From assembly GCA_041654215.1 (NCBI GenBank), contig JBAZDY010000101.1:1-5582 (forward strand): DNA of 5,582 nucleotides, given 5' to 3'. The position numbers were made by a program, and so were the translations under genes. Position 1 is the first letter of the stretch. Each line of letters opens with the position of its first letter. Below, one piece after another: positions 1-5,553 of the stretch. Under the pieces are notes generated by a model, which saw only the letters and a program-made list of their open reading frames with translations, did not search any database and had not been told where the DNA came from. The stretch is from Undivivens sp041654215 (lineage in GTDB: Bacteria > Omnitrophota > Gorgyraeia > Gygaellales > Profunditerraquicolaceae).

Positions 1-2
1 AA

Positions 3-1028
3 GAGCAGGAAGAGGCGAGGGCCAGGATCTGGCTGGAGATAAAGATCGGCGAGATACATACCGGAACCGTCAAGGCCATCACCGATTTCGGGGCTTTCGT
101 GGATCTGGGAGGCGTGGACGGCCTGCTGCATATAACCGATATGTCCTGGTCGAAGATCAGCCATCCTTCTGAAGTGGTAGCGATCGGAGACAAGATTGAC
201 GTTATGATCCTGAACTTCGACAAGGAAGCCAACAAGGTTTCTCTCGGCTTAAAACAACGGTTCCCGGATCCGTGGCAGGACGTGGACACCAAGTATAAAG
301 CCGGCGACAAGCTCAAGGGCAAGATCGTCAATATCCTTCCTTACGGTGTTTTCGTGGAACTGGAGAAGGGAATCGAGGGTTTGATACACGTCTCGGAAGT
401 TTCCTGGTCGAAGAGGGTGACCAATCTCGGCGAATTGTTCGCCGTGGGGGATACCGTGGAGACGCAGGTGCTGAACGTAGACCGCGACGCCCGCAGGATA
501 TCCTTAAGCGTCAAACATCTCGAACAGAACCCCTGGACCGAAGCCGAAAGCAAATATCCTGCCGGCACCAAAGTGCAGGGCAAGGTGCGCGGGTTCACGG
601 ATTACGGCGCCTTCATCGAGCTCGACGGCAACCTGGAAGGGATGATCCACATATCGGATATGTCCTGGACCAAGCGCATCAGCCATCCGCAGGACCTGCT
701 GAAAAAAGGCCAGAAAGTGGAAGTGGTGATACTCTCCGTGGATACGCAGAGCCATCGCATCACCCTCGGGCTTAAACAACTGCAGGATAATCCCTGGACG
801 GAGATAGCCGCAAAATACCCTCTGGAAACGGTGCTGGAGGCCGAAGTGGTCACCATTAACGATTTCGGCGTTTTCGTAAAGCTGGAGGAGGAACTGGAAG
901 GGCTGGTTTACGCCAACGAAATAGACAAAGAGGCTTCGGGCCAGCTTAAAGTCGGCGATAAACTGCAGGTTAAGATAATAAAAGTCGACACCGAGCAGGG
1001 GAAAATAGGGCTCACGTCGAAAATATAA
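3..1028 (+). CDS. rpsA: 30S ribosomal protein S1, C-terminal part (5' end outside window)
   Basis: Ribosomal protein S1 binds mRNA on the 30S subunit and helps load and unfold it at initiation. The frame is open from base 3 and gives 341 residues. A GTG at 99 is only an internal valine, because the domain around it already begins upstream (residues 'GTVKAITDFGAF'). Four S1 (OB-fold) domains are visible at about residues 16-84, 100-172, 187-259 and 274-341. Each has the G-x-V/I...F/Y-G-x-F core and, in the first three, the 'GLLHITDMSW'-type strand. Linkers contain a recurrent P-W motif (PDPW, QNPW, DNPW). The first visible domain, with 'GGVDGLLHITDMSW', matches E. coli S1 domain 3, so the four correspond to domains 3-6. 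Roughly the first two domains are missing at the window edge. The last domain is shorter in its middle loop ('NEIDKEAS'), as is common for the C-terminal S1 repeat. tyrS follows after a palindrome-filled gap. Confidence 0.95.
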   Translation, partial: EQEEARARIWLEIKIGEIHTGTVKAITDFGAFVDLGGVDGLLHITDMSWSKISHPSEVVAIGDKIDVMILNFDKEANKVSLGLKQRFPDPWQDVDTKYKAGDKLKGKIVNILPYGVFVELEKGIEGLIHVSEVSWSKRVTNLGELFAVGDTVETQVLNVDRDARRISLSVKHLEQNPWTEAESKYPAGTKVQGKVRGFTDYGAFIELDGNLEGMIHISDMSWTKRISHPQDLLKKGQKVEVVILSVDTQSHRITLGLKQLQDNPWTEIAAKYPLETVLEAEVVTINDFGVFVKLEEELEGLVYANEIDKEASGQLKVGDKLQVKIIKVDTEQGKIGLTSKI

Positions 1029-1048
1029 CGCAGGTATGGAGTGTCGGG

Positions 1049-1144
1049 CCGAGAGTATGGAGTAACGGTGTTTAATCAAACCGCGGAAATCCCCGGATTT
1101 CACAGATTGGGGATTCCGTGGAGCAGATTACTCCTTACTCTCGG
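1049..1144. repeat. Nested palindromic element between rpsA and tyrS
   Basis: The outer arms 1049-1065 (ccgagagtatggagtaa) and 1128-1144 (ttactccttactctcgg) are complementary over 17 bp with one mismatch. Inside them, 1081-1094 (ccgcggaaatcccc) pairs with 1109-1121 (ggggattccgtgg) with one bulged A and one G-T pair. The part at 1072-1133 is recognisably related to 5312-5375, so this is a dispersed repeat and not a one-off structure. There is no T-tract after either arm, so I do not call an intrinsic terminator. It could still affect transcription or RNA processing between the two genes. Confidence 0.75.
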
Positions 1145-1163
1145 CTCTACACGAAATCGCGAT

Positions 1164-2321
1164 ATGACGGACATCGAAGAACAGCTTAAGGTCATCAAAC
1201 GCGGGGCGGTGGACATCGTTTCCGAGGAGGAACTGCGCTTGAAGTTGAAAGAAGGGCGGCCGCTCGTAGTCAAGGCGGGATTCGACCCCACGGCCGCCGA
1301 CCTGCATCTCGGCCATACCGTTCTTCTGCGCAAACTGAAGCAGTTTCAGGAACTGGGGCACAGGGTGAAGTTCTTGATCGGGGATTTCACCGCGCGCATC
1401 GGCGACCCGACCGGACGCTCCCAGCTGCGAAAACAGCTTTCGCAGGATGAGGTCGGGGAGAATGCCGCGACTTACTGCAGCCAGGTTTCCCGCGTGCTCG
1501 ATTTGGACAAGATCGAGGTGGTCTTCAACTCCCACTGGTTCGGCAAAATGAAGATGAACGATATGCTCGAGCTTACTTCGCATGCCACCGTCTCCCAGAT
1601 GCTGGCAAGGTCGGATTTTCGCACCCGTTATACCGGCGGCCAGGATATATCTCTTTTGGAATTTATGTATCCGCTTTTACAGGGGTATGATTCCGTGGAA
1701 TTGAAGGCCGACATAGAGTTGGGGGGCAGCGATCAGATATTCAATCTGCTTGTGGGCAGGGATATGCAGAAGGATTTCGGCCAGCCGTCCCAGGCGGTGA
1801 TCACCATGCCGCTTCTGGAGGGGACGGACGGCGTGCAGAAGATGAGCAAGTCCTACGGCAACTATATCGGCATAGACGAACCCGCCGCCGATATGTTCGG
1901 CAAGCTGATGTCGGTCTCCGACGAGATTATGTTCAAGTATTTCGAGCTTTTGACGGATGAGGACATGGTTTCCGTGCGGGCGCTGCATCCCCGCGACGCC
2001 AAGGTGCTGCTGGCAAAGACCATCATCGCGCAGTATCACGGTAAAGAGGCCGGCGAGACCGCGGCGGAAGAGTTCGGCCGCGTTTTCAGCCGGGGGGAAG
2101 CGCCGCAGGATACGCCGGTCTATAAGCTGCCTTCGGGCGGCGAACGCGCTATGGACGTGATCATCGCCAACGGCCTTGCCGCCAGCAAGAACGAGGTTAG
2201 GCGCCTCTTTGAACAGGGCGGAGTCAGTTTTAACGGTGAAAAGGTGGCTTCGGAGGATGCCCTTCTTTCGGGCGAAGGCCTACTTAAAGTAGGCAAGCGG
2301 CGGTTCCTGAAACTCCTGTAG
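1164..2321 (+). CDS. tyrS: Tyrosyl-tRNA synthetase
   Basis: This cytoplasmic class I aminoacyl-tRNA synthetase activates tyrosine with ATP and charges tRNA-Tyr. The 385 residues carry the HIGH-type signature as HLGH (48-51, in 'FDPTAADLHLGH') and KMSKS at 226-230. Between them lie the Rossmann-fold tyrosine pocket elements 'YPLLQGYD' (169-176) and 'GGSDQ' (187-191). An S4-type RNA-binding domain ends the protein (about 328-385, 'NEVRRLFEQGGVSFNG'). Length and HLGH form fit the roughly 400-residue TyrS subgroup. I chose the ATG at 1164 because the protein then begins 'MTDIEEQLKVIKRGAVDIVSE', which looks like a normal family N-terminus. The same frame is open back to a GTG at 1041, but those 41 extra residues are encoded by the palindromic repeat. 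No Shine-Dalgarno sequence is obvious upstream of 1164. The gene lies 135 bp downstream of rpsA on the same strand. Confidence 0.96.
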   Translation: MTDIEEQLKVIKRGAVDIVSEEELRLKLKEGRPLVVKAGFDPTAADLHLGHTVLLRKLKQFQELGHRVKFLIGDFTARIGDPTGRSQLRKQLSQDEVGENAATYCSQVSRVLDLDKIEVVFNSHWFGKMKMNDMLELTSHATVSQMLARSDFRTRYTGGQDISLLEFMYPLLQGYDSVELKADIELGGSDQIFNLLVGRDMQKDFGQPSQAVITMPLLEGTDGVQKMSKSYGNYIGIDEPAADMFGKLMSVSDEIMFKYFELLTDEDMVSVRALHPRDAKVLLAKTIIAQYHGKEAGETAAEEFGRVFSRGEAPQDTPVYKLPSGGERAMDVIIANGLAASKNEVRRLFEQGGVSFNGEKVASEDALLSGEGLLKVGKRRFLKLL

Positions 2322-2414
2322 CAGGGGTTTTTACCGCTTATATCAGGCGTCGCGCCGGGCTGACCCCCGCTTAAATTCCCGGGATAACACCGTTCATCAC
2401 AGATAAGTCTAAAA

Positions 2415-3764
2415 ATGCCCAAACTGGAAAGATTATTTTTTTCTGTCCGCGCGCTGGCTTCGTCCCTCTTCCTTTCCATAAATAGCTCCTTTTTTTTAAG
2501 TATTATGCTTGTTTTCCTTGGGATGCTTGTGGCGAATGCGTTCCATATGGGTTACCAGATAATCGCCGCCCACAGGCTTCCCGCCGAAGATTTCGCCGTA
2601 GTCAACTCCCTGTTGTCCATCCTTTTTCTTGTATACATTCCTGCCGGCACCCTGCAGACGGCCGTGGTTTCGCAGGCCGCTTCGGTGCGCGCGCGCGGAC
2701 AGGGGATCCCGCAGATAAAGGCCGTTTTCCGGGAGTATATATTATTGTCCCTTTTTGCCGGAGCGGCCACCTTCGCCGCGGTTTTCCTGACGGGCCGATG
2801 GATACAAACCGCGCTACAGATCACCTCATTGACCCCGGTGCATTTCCTTGCGCTGATGATGCTGTTGGCCTGGGTGGGGCAGGTGGCGCTCGGGATGCTG
2901 CAGGGGCTGGAGATGTTCGGCTGGTTCTGTTCCGCCAACTGCGCGACCGGACTGGTGAAAGTCGCCTCGGCGGTGCTTTTTATTTATCTTGGAGTCGGAG
3001 TCCCGGGCGTTCTCCTGGCCGTATGCCTGTCGCTTCTTGCAACCGTGATCGTAACAGAGGCGGCGCTTTTTCCTTTGAGAGCGCAAAAGCCTTCCGTAGC
3101 GGAGCGGAAAGAGGCGGCGTTTGCCGTCCGACAGACCTTTTCTTCTTATCTTTTGCCGGTTTCTCTCAGCCTTTTTCTTTTCACCTTTCTGGTAACGGCG
3201 GACATGATATTCGTAAAGTCGTTATTTCCGCCCGCCGAAGCAGGGATCTATTCATTCGCCCAGATGGCAGGCAAGATATTCCTTTTTCTTCCTTCCGCAG
3301 TTCCGCTGGTGATGCTGCCGAAGACAAGCGGAATGGCCGCCGTGAAAGCCGACAGCGGCATCATTCTGGGGAAATCCATAATACTGACTCTGCTGATCAG
3401 CGCAGCCGGCGCCGGTCTCTTTAACCTGTTTCCCGGATTCTTTTTTAAGATATTGACCGGAACCGCCGTTCCTTCCGTTGTCCTGCTGGGAAGGTTCTTC
3501 AGCCTGTCAATGAGCCTTTTTGCCGTGGTTTACGTTTTTATCATTTACTTCATAGCCCTGCAGGATTTTCGTTTTATAAAATATCTGGTCGTATCGGCCG
3601 CGGTACAGGCCGCCGCTTTTATTATTTTTCACGCGTCCCTGGTGAACATACAGCAGACGATGTGCATAAATGCTTTCATGCTGCTGTTTGTTATGACGGG
3701 TCTCCTGAAAAGAGCCGGGGGATTACCGCAGGAAGAACCGGGACTTTGGCGCAGGACAAGATGA
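2415..3764 (+). CDS. Polysaccharide flippase-like membrane protein (Wzx / MOP superfamily)
   Basis: This probable inner-membrane flippase of the MOP exporter superfamily has 449 residues, a usual length for Wzx-type proteins. About 12 hydrophobic segments are visible, near residues 24-44, 62-82, 108-126, 141-163, 176-196, 196-217, 243-265, 278-303, 320-343, 355-380, 388-408 and 412-431. Family-like features are an early 'RLPAEDFAVVNSLLSIL' stretch (54-70; the common form is LPxxxYGxxxxLxS) and 'TADMIFVKSLF...AGIYSFAQMAGK' (261-287) followed by a proline-containing helix. Both recall the polysaccharide biosynthesis protein group that flips undecaprenyl-linked oligosaccharides. The substrate cannot be inferred, because no glycosyltransferase or ligase is adjacent. 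The C-terminal tail is short and basic (R447, R449). It lies 93 bp after tyrS with no strong ribosome-binding site before the ATG. The gap has no clear terminator, so read-through from tyrS is possible. Another MOP transporter, such as a lipid II flippase, is less likely but not excluded. Confidence 0.85.
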   Translation: MPKLERLFFSVRALASSLFLSINSSFFLSIMLVFLGMLVANAFHMGYQIIAAHRLPAEDFAVVNSLLSILFLVYIPAGTLQTAVVSQAASVRARGQGIPQIKAVFREYILLSLFAGAATFAAVFLTGRWIQTALQITSLTPVHFLALMMLLAWVGQVALGMLQGLEMFGWFCSANCATGLVKVASAVLFIYLGVGVPGVLLAVCLSLLATVIVTEAALFPLRAQKPSVAERKEAAFAVRQTFSSYLLPVSLSLFLFTFLVTADMIFVKSLFPPAEAGIYSFAQMAGKIFLFLPSAVPLVMLPKTSGMAAVKADSGIILGKSIILTLLISAAGAGLFNLFPGFFFKILTGTAVPSVVLLGRFFSLSMSLFAVVYVFIIYFIALQDFRFIKYLVVSAAVQAAAFIIFHASLVNIQQTMCINAFMLLFVMTGLLKRAGGLPQEEPGLWRRTR

Positions 3765-3887
3765 AGCGAGCGGGGCAGGATTCCGGAACTTATGTTTTAC
3801 GTCTTTCGATTCTAAGTCGTAACCATTACCGATATTAAAAGTCGTCTATCGTTTATTGGTATTTGAAAATCGAAAGTGGAAATTTGA
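3765..3887. other. AT-richer spacer after the flippase gene
   Basis: No coding potential or terminator was recognised here. The only structure seen is a 9-bp inverted repeat, ctttcgatt at 3803-3811 and aatcgaaag at 3868-3876. The arms are too far apart for a tight hairpin. The 8-mer tttcgatt recurs at 4128-4135, on the other side of the tandem array that starts at 3888. Confidence 0.5.
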
Positions 3888-4117
3888 CCCCTTCGACAAG
3901 CTCAGGGTAAGTTCCATTGAGCTTGGGATTTGGCCCCTTCGACAAGCTCAGGGTAAGTTCCATTGAGCTTGGGATTTGGCCCCTTCGACAAGCTCAGGGT
4001 AAGTTCCATTGAGCTTGGGATTTGGCCCCTTCGACAAGCTCAGGGTAAGCTGCATTGAGCTTGGGATTTGGACCCTTCGACAAGCTCAGGGTAAGTTCCA
4101 TTGAGCTTTGGATTATG
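3888..4117. repeat. Tandem array, five copies of a 46-bp unit
   Basis: Units begin at 3888, 3934, 3980, 4026 and 4072, exactly 46 bp apart. Copies 1-3 are essentially identical. Copy 4 differs at two bases (taagctgcat for taagttccat), and copy 5 differs at its first base and in its last bases. Every copy holds the 'cccttcgacaagctcaggg' motif and a perfect 7-bp inverted repeat, aagctca ... tgagctt, around a 13-nt loop. The unit length is not a multiple of three and the frames are not conserved, so it is not coding. The units are directly adjoining with no unique spacers, so it is not a CRISPR array. Confidence 0.95.
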
Positions 4118-4140
4118 TAATGCTGATTTTCGATTGCTCT

Positions 4141-4163
4141 GTGCGCTGTATTTAACAGCGCAC
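4141..4163. repeat. Perfect 9-bp hairpin
   Basis: gtgcgctgt (4141-4149) and acagcgcac (4155-4163) are exact reverse complements around the 5-nt loop attta. Neither strand has a T-run after the stem, so a classical terminator is not supported. It lies just after the 46-bp array and about 130 bp before the next gene. Confidence 0.8.
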
Positions 4164-4178
4164 CCACCCCTCCTTCAT

Positions 4179-4197
4179 CCTCCCCATCAAGGGGAGG
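4179..4197. repeat. Perfect 7-bp C/G-rich hairpin
   Basis: cctcccc (4179-4185) and ggggagg (4191-4197) are exact reverse complements with the loop atcaa. It lies in a strand-biased region: pyrimidine-rich at 4161-4185, then purine-rich to about 4260. There is no T-tract. It looks like part of a dispersed intergenic repeat, but I see no second copy in this window. Confidence 0.65.
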
Positions 4198-4290
4198 AAA
4201 GATTAGAGGTACCCGTTCGGGAGGAAAGAGTGGAGGGAACCATTCGGGAGGGGGGATTGATTATCATCCCTCCTATCCGACAGGTAACCC
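4198..4290. other. Purine-rich spacer with a 9-bp direct repeat
   Basis: The stretch is rich in G and A. It contains ttcgggagg at 4216-4224 and again at 4243-4251, 27 bp apart, each followed by more purines. The complementary run atccctcct near 4267-4275 could fold back onto the ggaggggggatt segment. Several ribosome-binding-like GGAGG strings occur, but no start codon with a plausible gene follows them closely, so they are not called as sites. Confidence 0.4.
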
Positions 4291-4373
4291 GGCTTGATTA
4301 AGTATCGTGTCCCCGGAATAAAGGCGGCAGCCGTGACCGATAAGAGAATTAAGTATTGTGTCCCCGGAATAAA
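4291..4373 (+). repeat. Two direct copies of a 'GTGTCCCCGGAAT' repeat
   Basis: Copies lie at 4297-4322 and 4348-4373, 51 bp apart. They are identical over 26 bases except one C/T change (tatcgtgtcc against tattgtgtcc). Because 51 is a multiple of three, both are read in the same frame by the overlapping gene, as 'IKYRVPGIK' and 'IKYCVPGIK'. The first copy, extended left to 4291, also has an inverted partner at 5295-5322. Confidence 0.9.
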
Positions 4374-5274
4374 AGCCCCGGCTCCTCCGGGCAGGTTGAG
4401 CGTGCGGGACAATGTTCTTTCATACGTTTTCGAGGGCGGCGGGCGTATGGATTTCCGGGGCGAGTGGAGCTTAGACGATAAGAACAACCTGGTTTTTTCC
4501 CTTAAAGACGACGGGGAGGATTCCGGGCGGATAGTGCTGCGCGGCAGGATAATCTCCGCGCGAGCGGGCGTGCTGGCCTTTGAAGCCGCCGGAGTAAACG
4601 AGAGCGGGACGCTGGAATGGCAGGTGTTCGAGCTCTACGGGCAATGGTACGCCGACGGAGCCGGTAAACTCGCTTTCCGGCTGCGCGGGAGCGGCGGCTC
4701 ACGGGGCAGGCTGGTTTTTCAATCCTCCTGGGAGATAAACGAGAACCAGGAAATCGTTTATAAATACACGCGCGAGCGCCTGAAACGGACAGGGGACAGG
4801 GAAACGGTTTGCGTTTCCTTCAGCGGCCGCTGGAGCGTTTTCTCCGCCTCCAGGATCGTATATTCCTTAAGCGGCTCCAGCCGGGAAGGTTTCGCGTTCA
4901 AGGCGCATCTGCAGACGCCAAATCTTTACCCCGCCGCCGGCCGGATAAAATACCGCATCGGCTCCGGTGTCTCGCGGGGACGGGAAATAGTTTTATACGG
5001 GCAGTGGAAGTTCGGCAGGCGTTTCAACCTCGGGTTCGAGATGGCATACGGCCCGGGAAAAAGAGAGAGGATGTATTTCGACGCCGGTTTCAAAAGTGCC
5101 GGCAAGAATACCGTTACTTTCAGATTGAGGACCCGGGAAGGCGGTTTCTCCGGGATGTCGCTGGTTCTTTCCCGCGAATTCATGGCGGCCGATAATAAGG
5201 CAAGGGCCTTCGCGGAGTTCGTCTTGAATAACGACGAGAAGGCCGTTAACGCCGGGGTAAAGTTCGAATTCTGA
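4294..5274 (+). CDS. Unrecognised beta-rich protein with five G-x-W repeats
   Basis: I do not recognise a named family. The frame opens after a TAA at 4285-4287. The earliest start is the TTG at 4294, giving 326 residues, but residues 1-27 come from the two direct repeats. A GTG at 4402 or the ATG at 4447 (preceded by gagggcgg) may be the true start, or the gene may have lost its original 5' end. The body has a repeated strand motif, [small]-x-x-W-x(5-9)-hydrophobic-x-[FY], at about 55-70 (RGEWSLDDKNNLVFSL), 115-130 (YGQWYADGAGKLAFRL), 143-158 (QSSWEINENQEIVYKY), 177-192 (SGRWSVFSASRIVYSL) and 235-250 (YGQWKFGRRFNLGFEM). Alternating polar and hydrophobic residues run to a terminal 'AVNAGVKFEF', resembling outer-membrane beta-barrel endings. 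However, no signal peptide is present from any start. Base and codon use look gene-like, with many G/C third positions. It could be a surface or barrel-like protein, or the C-terminal remnant of a longer one. Confidence 0.6.
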   Translation: MIKYRVPGIKAAAVTDKRIKYCVPGIKAPAPPGRLSVRDNVLSYVFEGGGRMDFRGEWSLDDKNNLVFSLKDDGEDSGRIVLRGRIISARAGVLAFEAAGVNESGTLEWQVFELYGQWYADGAGKLAFRLRGSGGSRGRLVFQSSWEINENQEIVYKYTRERLKRTGDRETVCVSFSGRWSVFSASRIVYSLSGSSREGFAFKAHLQTPNLYPAAGRIKYRIGSGVSRGREIVLYGQWKFGRRFNLGFEMAYGPGKRERMYFDAGFKSAGKNTVTFRLRTREGGFSGMSLVLSREFMAADNKARAFAEFVLNNDEKAVNAGVKFEF

Positions 5275-5294
5275 TGCGGTCTGACTGATTCCGG
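5275..5294. other. Short spacer after the beta-repeat gene
   Basis: Twenty bases separate the TGA at 5272-5274 from the inverted repeat that starts at 5295. No terminator is visible in this stretch. Confidence 0.5.
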
Positions 5295-5322
5295 ATTCCG
5301 GGGACACGATATTAATCAAGCC
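5295..5322 (-). repeat. Inverted copy of the 'GTGTCCCCGGAAT' repeat
   Basis: The reverse complement of 5295-5322 matches 4291-4319 across its whole length, apart from one missing base (ttaatatcg against ttaagtatcg). The two copies therefore form 28-29 bp inverted repeats around the 4294-5274 gene. Its ttaatcaagcc end continues directly into the next palindromic element. Confidence 0.9.
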
Positions 5323-5375
5323 GCAGAAATTACCGGTTTGAACGGGCCGGGAATTTCTGAGGAGAAGATTACCCC
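5312..5375. repeat. Palindromic element, second copy of the rpsA-tyrS repeat family
   Basis: The stem 5324-5339 (cagaaattaccggttt) pairs with 5344-5359 (gggccgggaatttctg) around the tetraloop gaac, with one A-G mismatch and three G-T pairs. Flanking ttaatcaagccgc on the left and gagaagattacccc on the right align with ttaatcaaaccgc and gagcagattactcc of the element before tyrS (1072-1133). No T-tract follows, although the element could serve as a transcript end for the beta-repeat gene. Confidence 0.8.
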
Positions 5376-5390
5376 GTAGAGTGCCGGATT

Positions 5391-5450
5391 TACCTTAGCT
5401 AATCGGAGGGCTAAGTATACACCTCTGTGTTATACCTTAGCCGATCGGAA
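5391..5450. repeat. 18-bp direct repeat with intervening hairpin
   Basis: taccttagctaatcggag (5391-5408) recurs as taccttagccgatcggaa (5433-5450), with 15 of 18 bases identical and an offset of 42 bp. The first copy can pair cttagc (5394-5399) with gctaag (5410-5415). Between the copies, gtatacac (5415-5422) pairs with gtgttatac (5427-5435) around the loop ctct, with one bulged base. Confidence 0.7.
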
Positions 5451-5474
5451 TAACACCTTGCCCTTGTGTGGAAA

Positions 5475-5505
5475 AACACCCTGCCTTAATTGAGAGGCAG
5501 GTGTT
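5475..5505. repeat. 11-bp hairpin with one bulge
   Basis: aacaccctgcct (5475-5486) pairs with aggcaggtgtt (5495-5505) around the 8-nt loop taattgag, leaving one C unpaired. Its last two bases are shared with the first mini-hairpin of the following series. No T-tract follows. Confidence 0.75.
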
Positions 5506-5553
5506 CACCAGTGTGAAAGTGTTCCCCTGTGGGAAAGTATTCGCTCGTGCGAA
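5499..5553. repeat. Three 18-bp units, each a 5-bp mini-hairpin with compensatory changes
   Basis: Units start at 5499, 5517 and 5535: aggtgttcaccagtgtga, aagtgttcccctgtggga and aagtattcgctcgtgcga. Each holds a perfect 5-bp stem with an NNGT tetraloop: ttcac-cagt-gtgaa (5504-5517), ttccc-ctgt-gggaa (5522-5535) and ttcgc-tcgt-gcgaa (5540-5553). The base pair at the fourth stem position changes as a pair from unit to unit (A-T, C-G, G-C), while the rest of the stem is constant. A looser relative, gggattttccc, follows at 5563-5573. The same stretch can be read as 'VFTSVKVFPCGKVFARAK', but no credible gene surrounds it. Confidence 0.7.

Noticed and set aside
504..1103. Long minus-strand open frame opposite rpsA
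   Set aside because: It lies antisense to clear S1 domains, has no recognisable protein features and reflects codon bias of the real gene.
1041..1163. GTG at 1041 as the tyrS start
   Set aside because: The added residues are encoded by a palindromic repeat that also occurs at 5312-5375, and the family-like N-terminus begins at the ATG at 1164.
2278..2294. Perfect palindrome gcctactt-a-aagtaggc near the end of tyrS
   Set aside because: It lies within conserved S4-domain codons and lacks a T-tract. It is probably coincidental, so it is not called as a terminator or operator.
2322..2414. Terminator or promoter between tyrS and the flippase gene
   Set aside because: Only an 8-bp palindrome (tcccggga) and short GC runs are seen. 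There is no stem plus T-tract and no convincing -35/-10 pair.
2798..3424. 208-codon plus-strand frame inside the flippase gene
   Set aside because: It overlaps out of frame with a convincing 12-helix protein. Its translation is rich in Arg, Gly and Ser with no domain, as expected for a shadow frame.
3888..4117. CRISPR array
   Set aside because: Repeats are contiguous 46-mers with no unique spacers, and there are no cas genes.
4101..4301. 66-codon plus-strand frame across the repeat region
   Set aside because: It is made of the tandem-repeat end, hairpins and purine-rich spacer, with proline-rich low-complexity translation and no homology signal.
4203..5319. Minus-strand frames opposite the beta-repeat gene
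   Set aside because: They are fragmentary and overlapping. The plus strand shows a regular repeated protein motif over the whole span, which is the better explanation.
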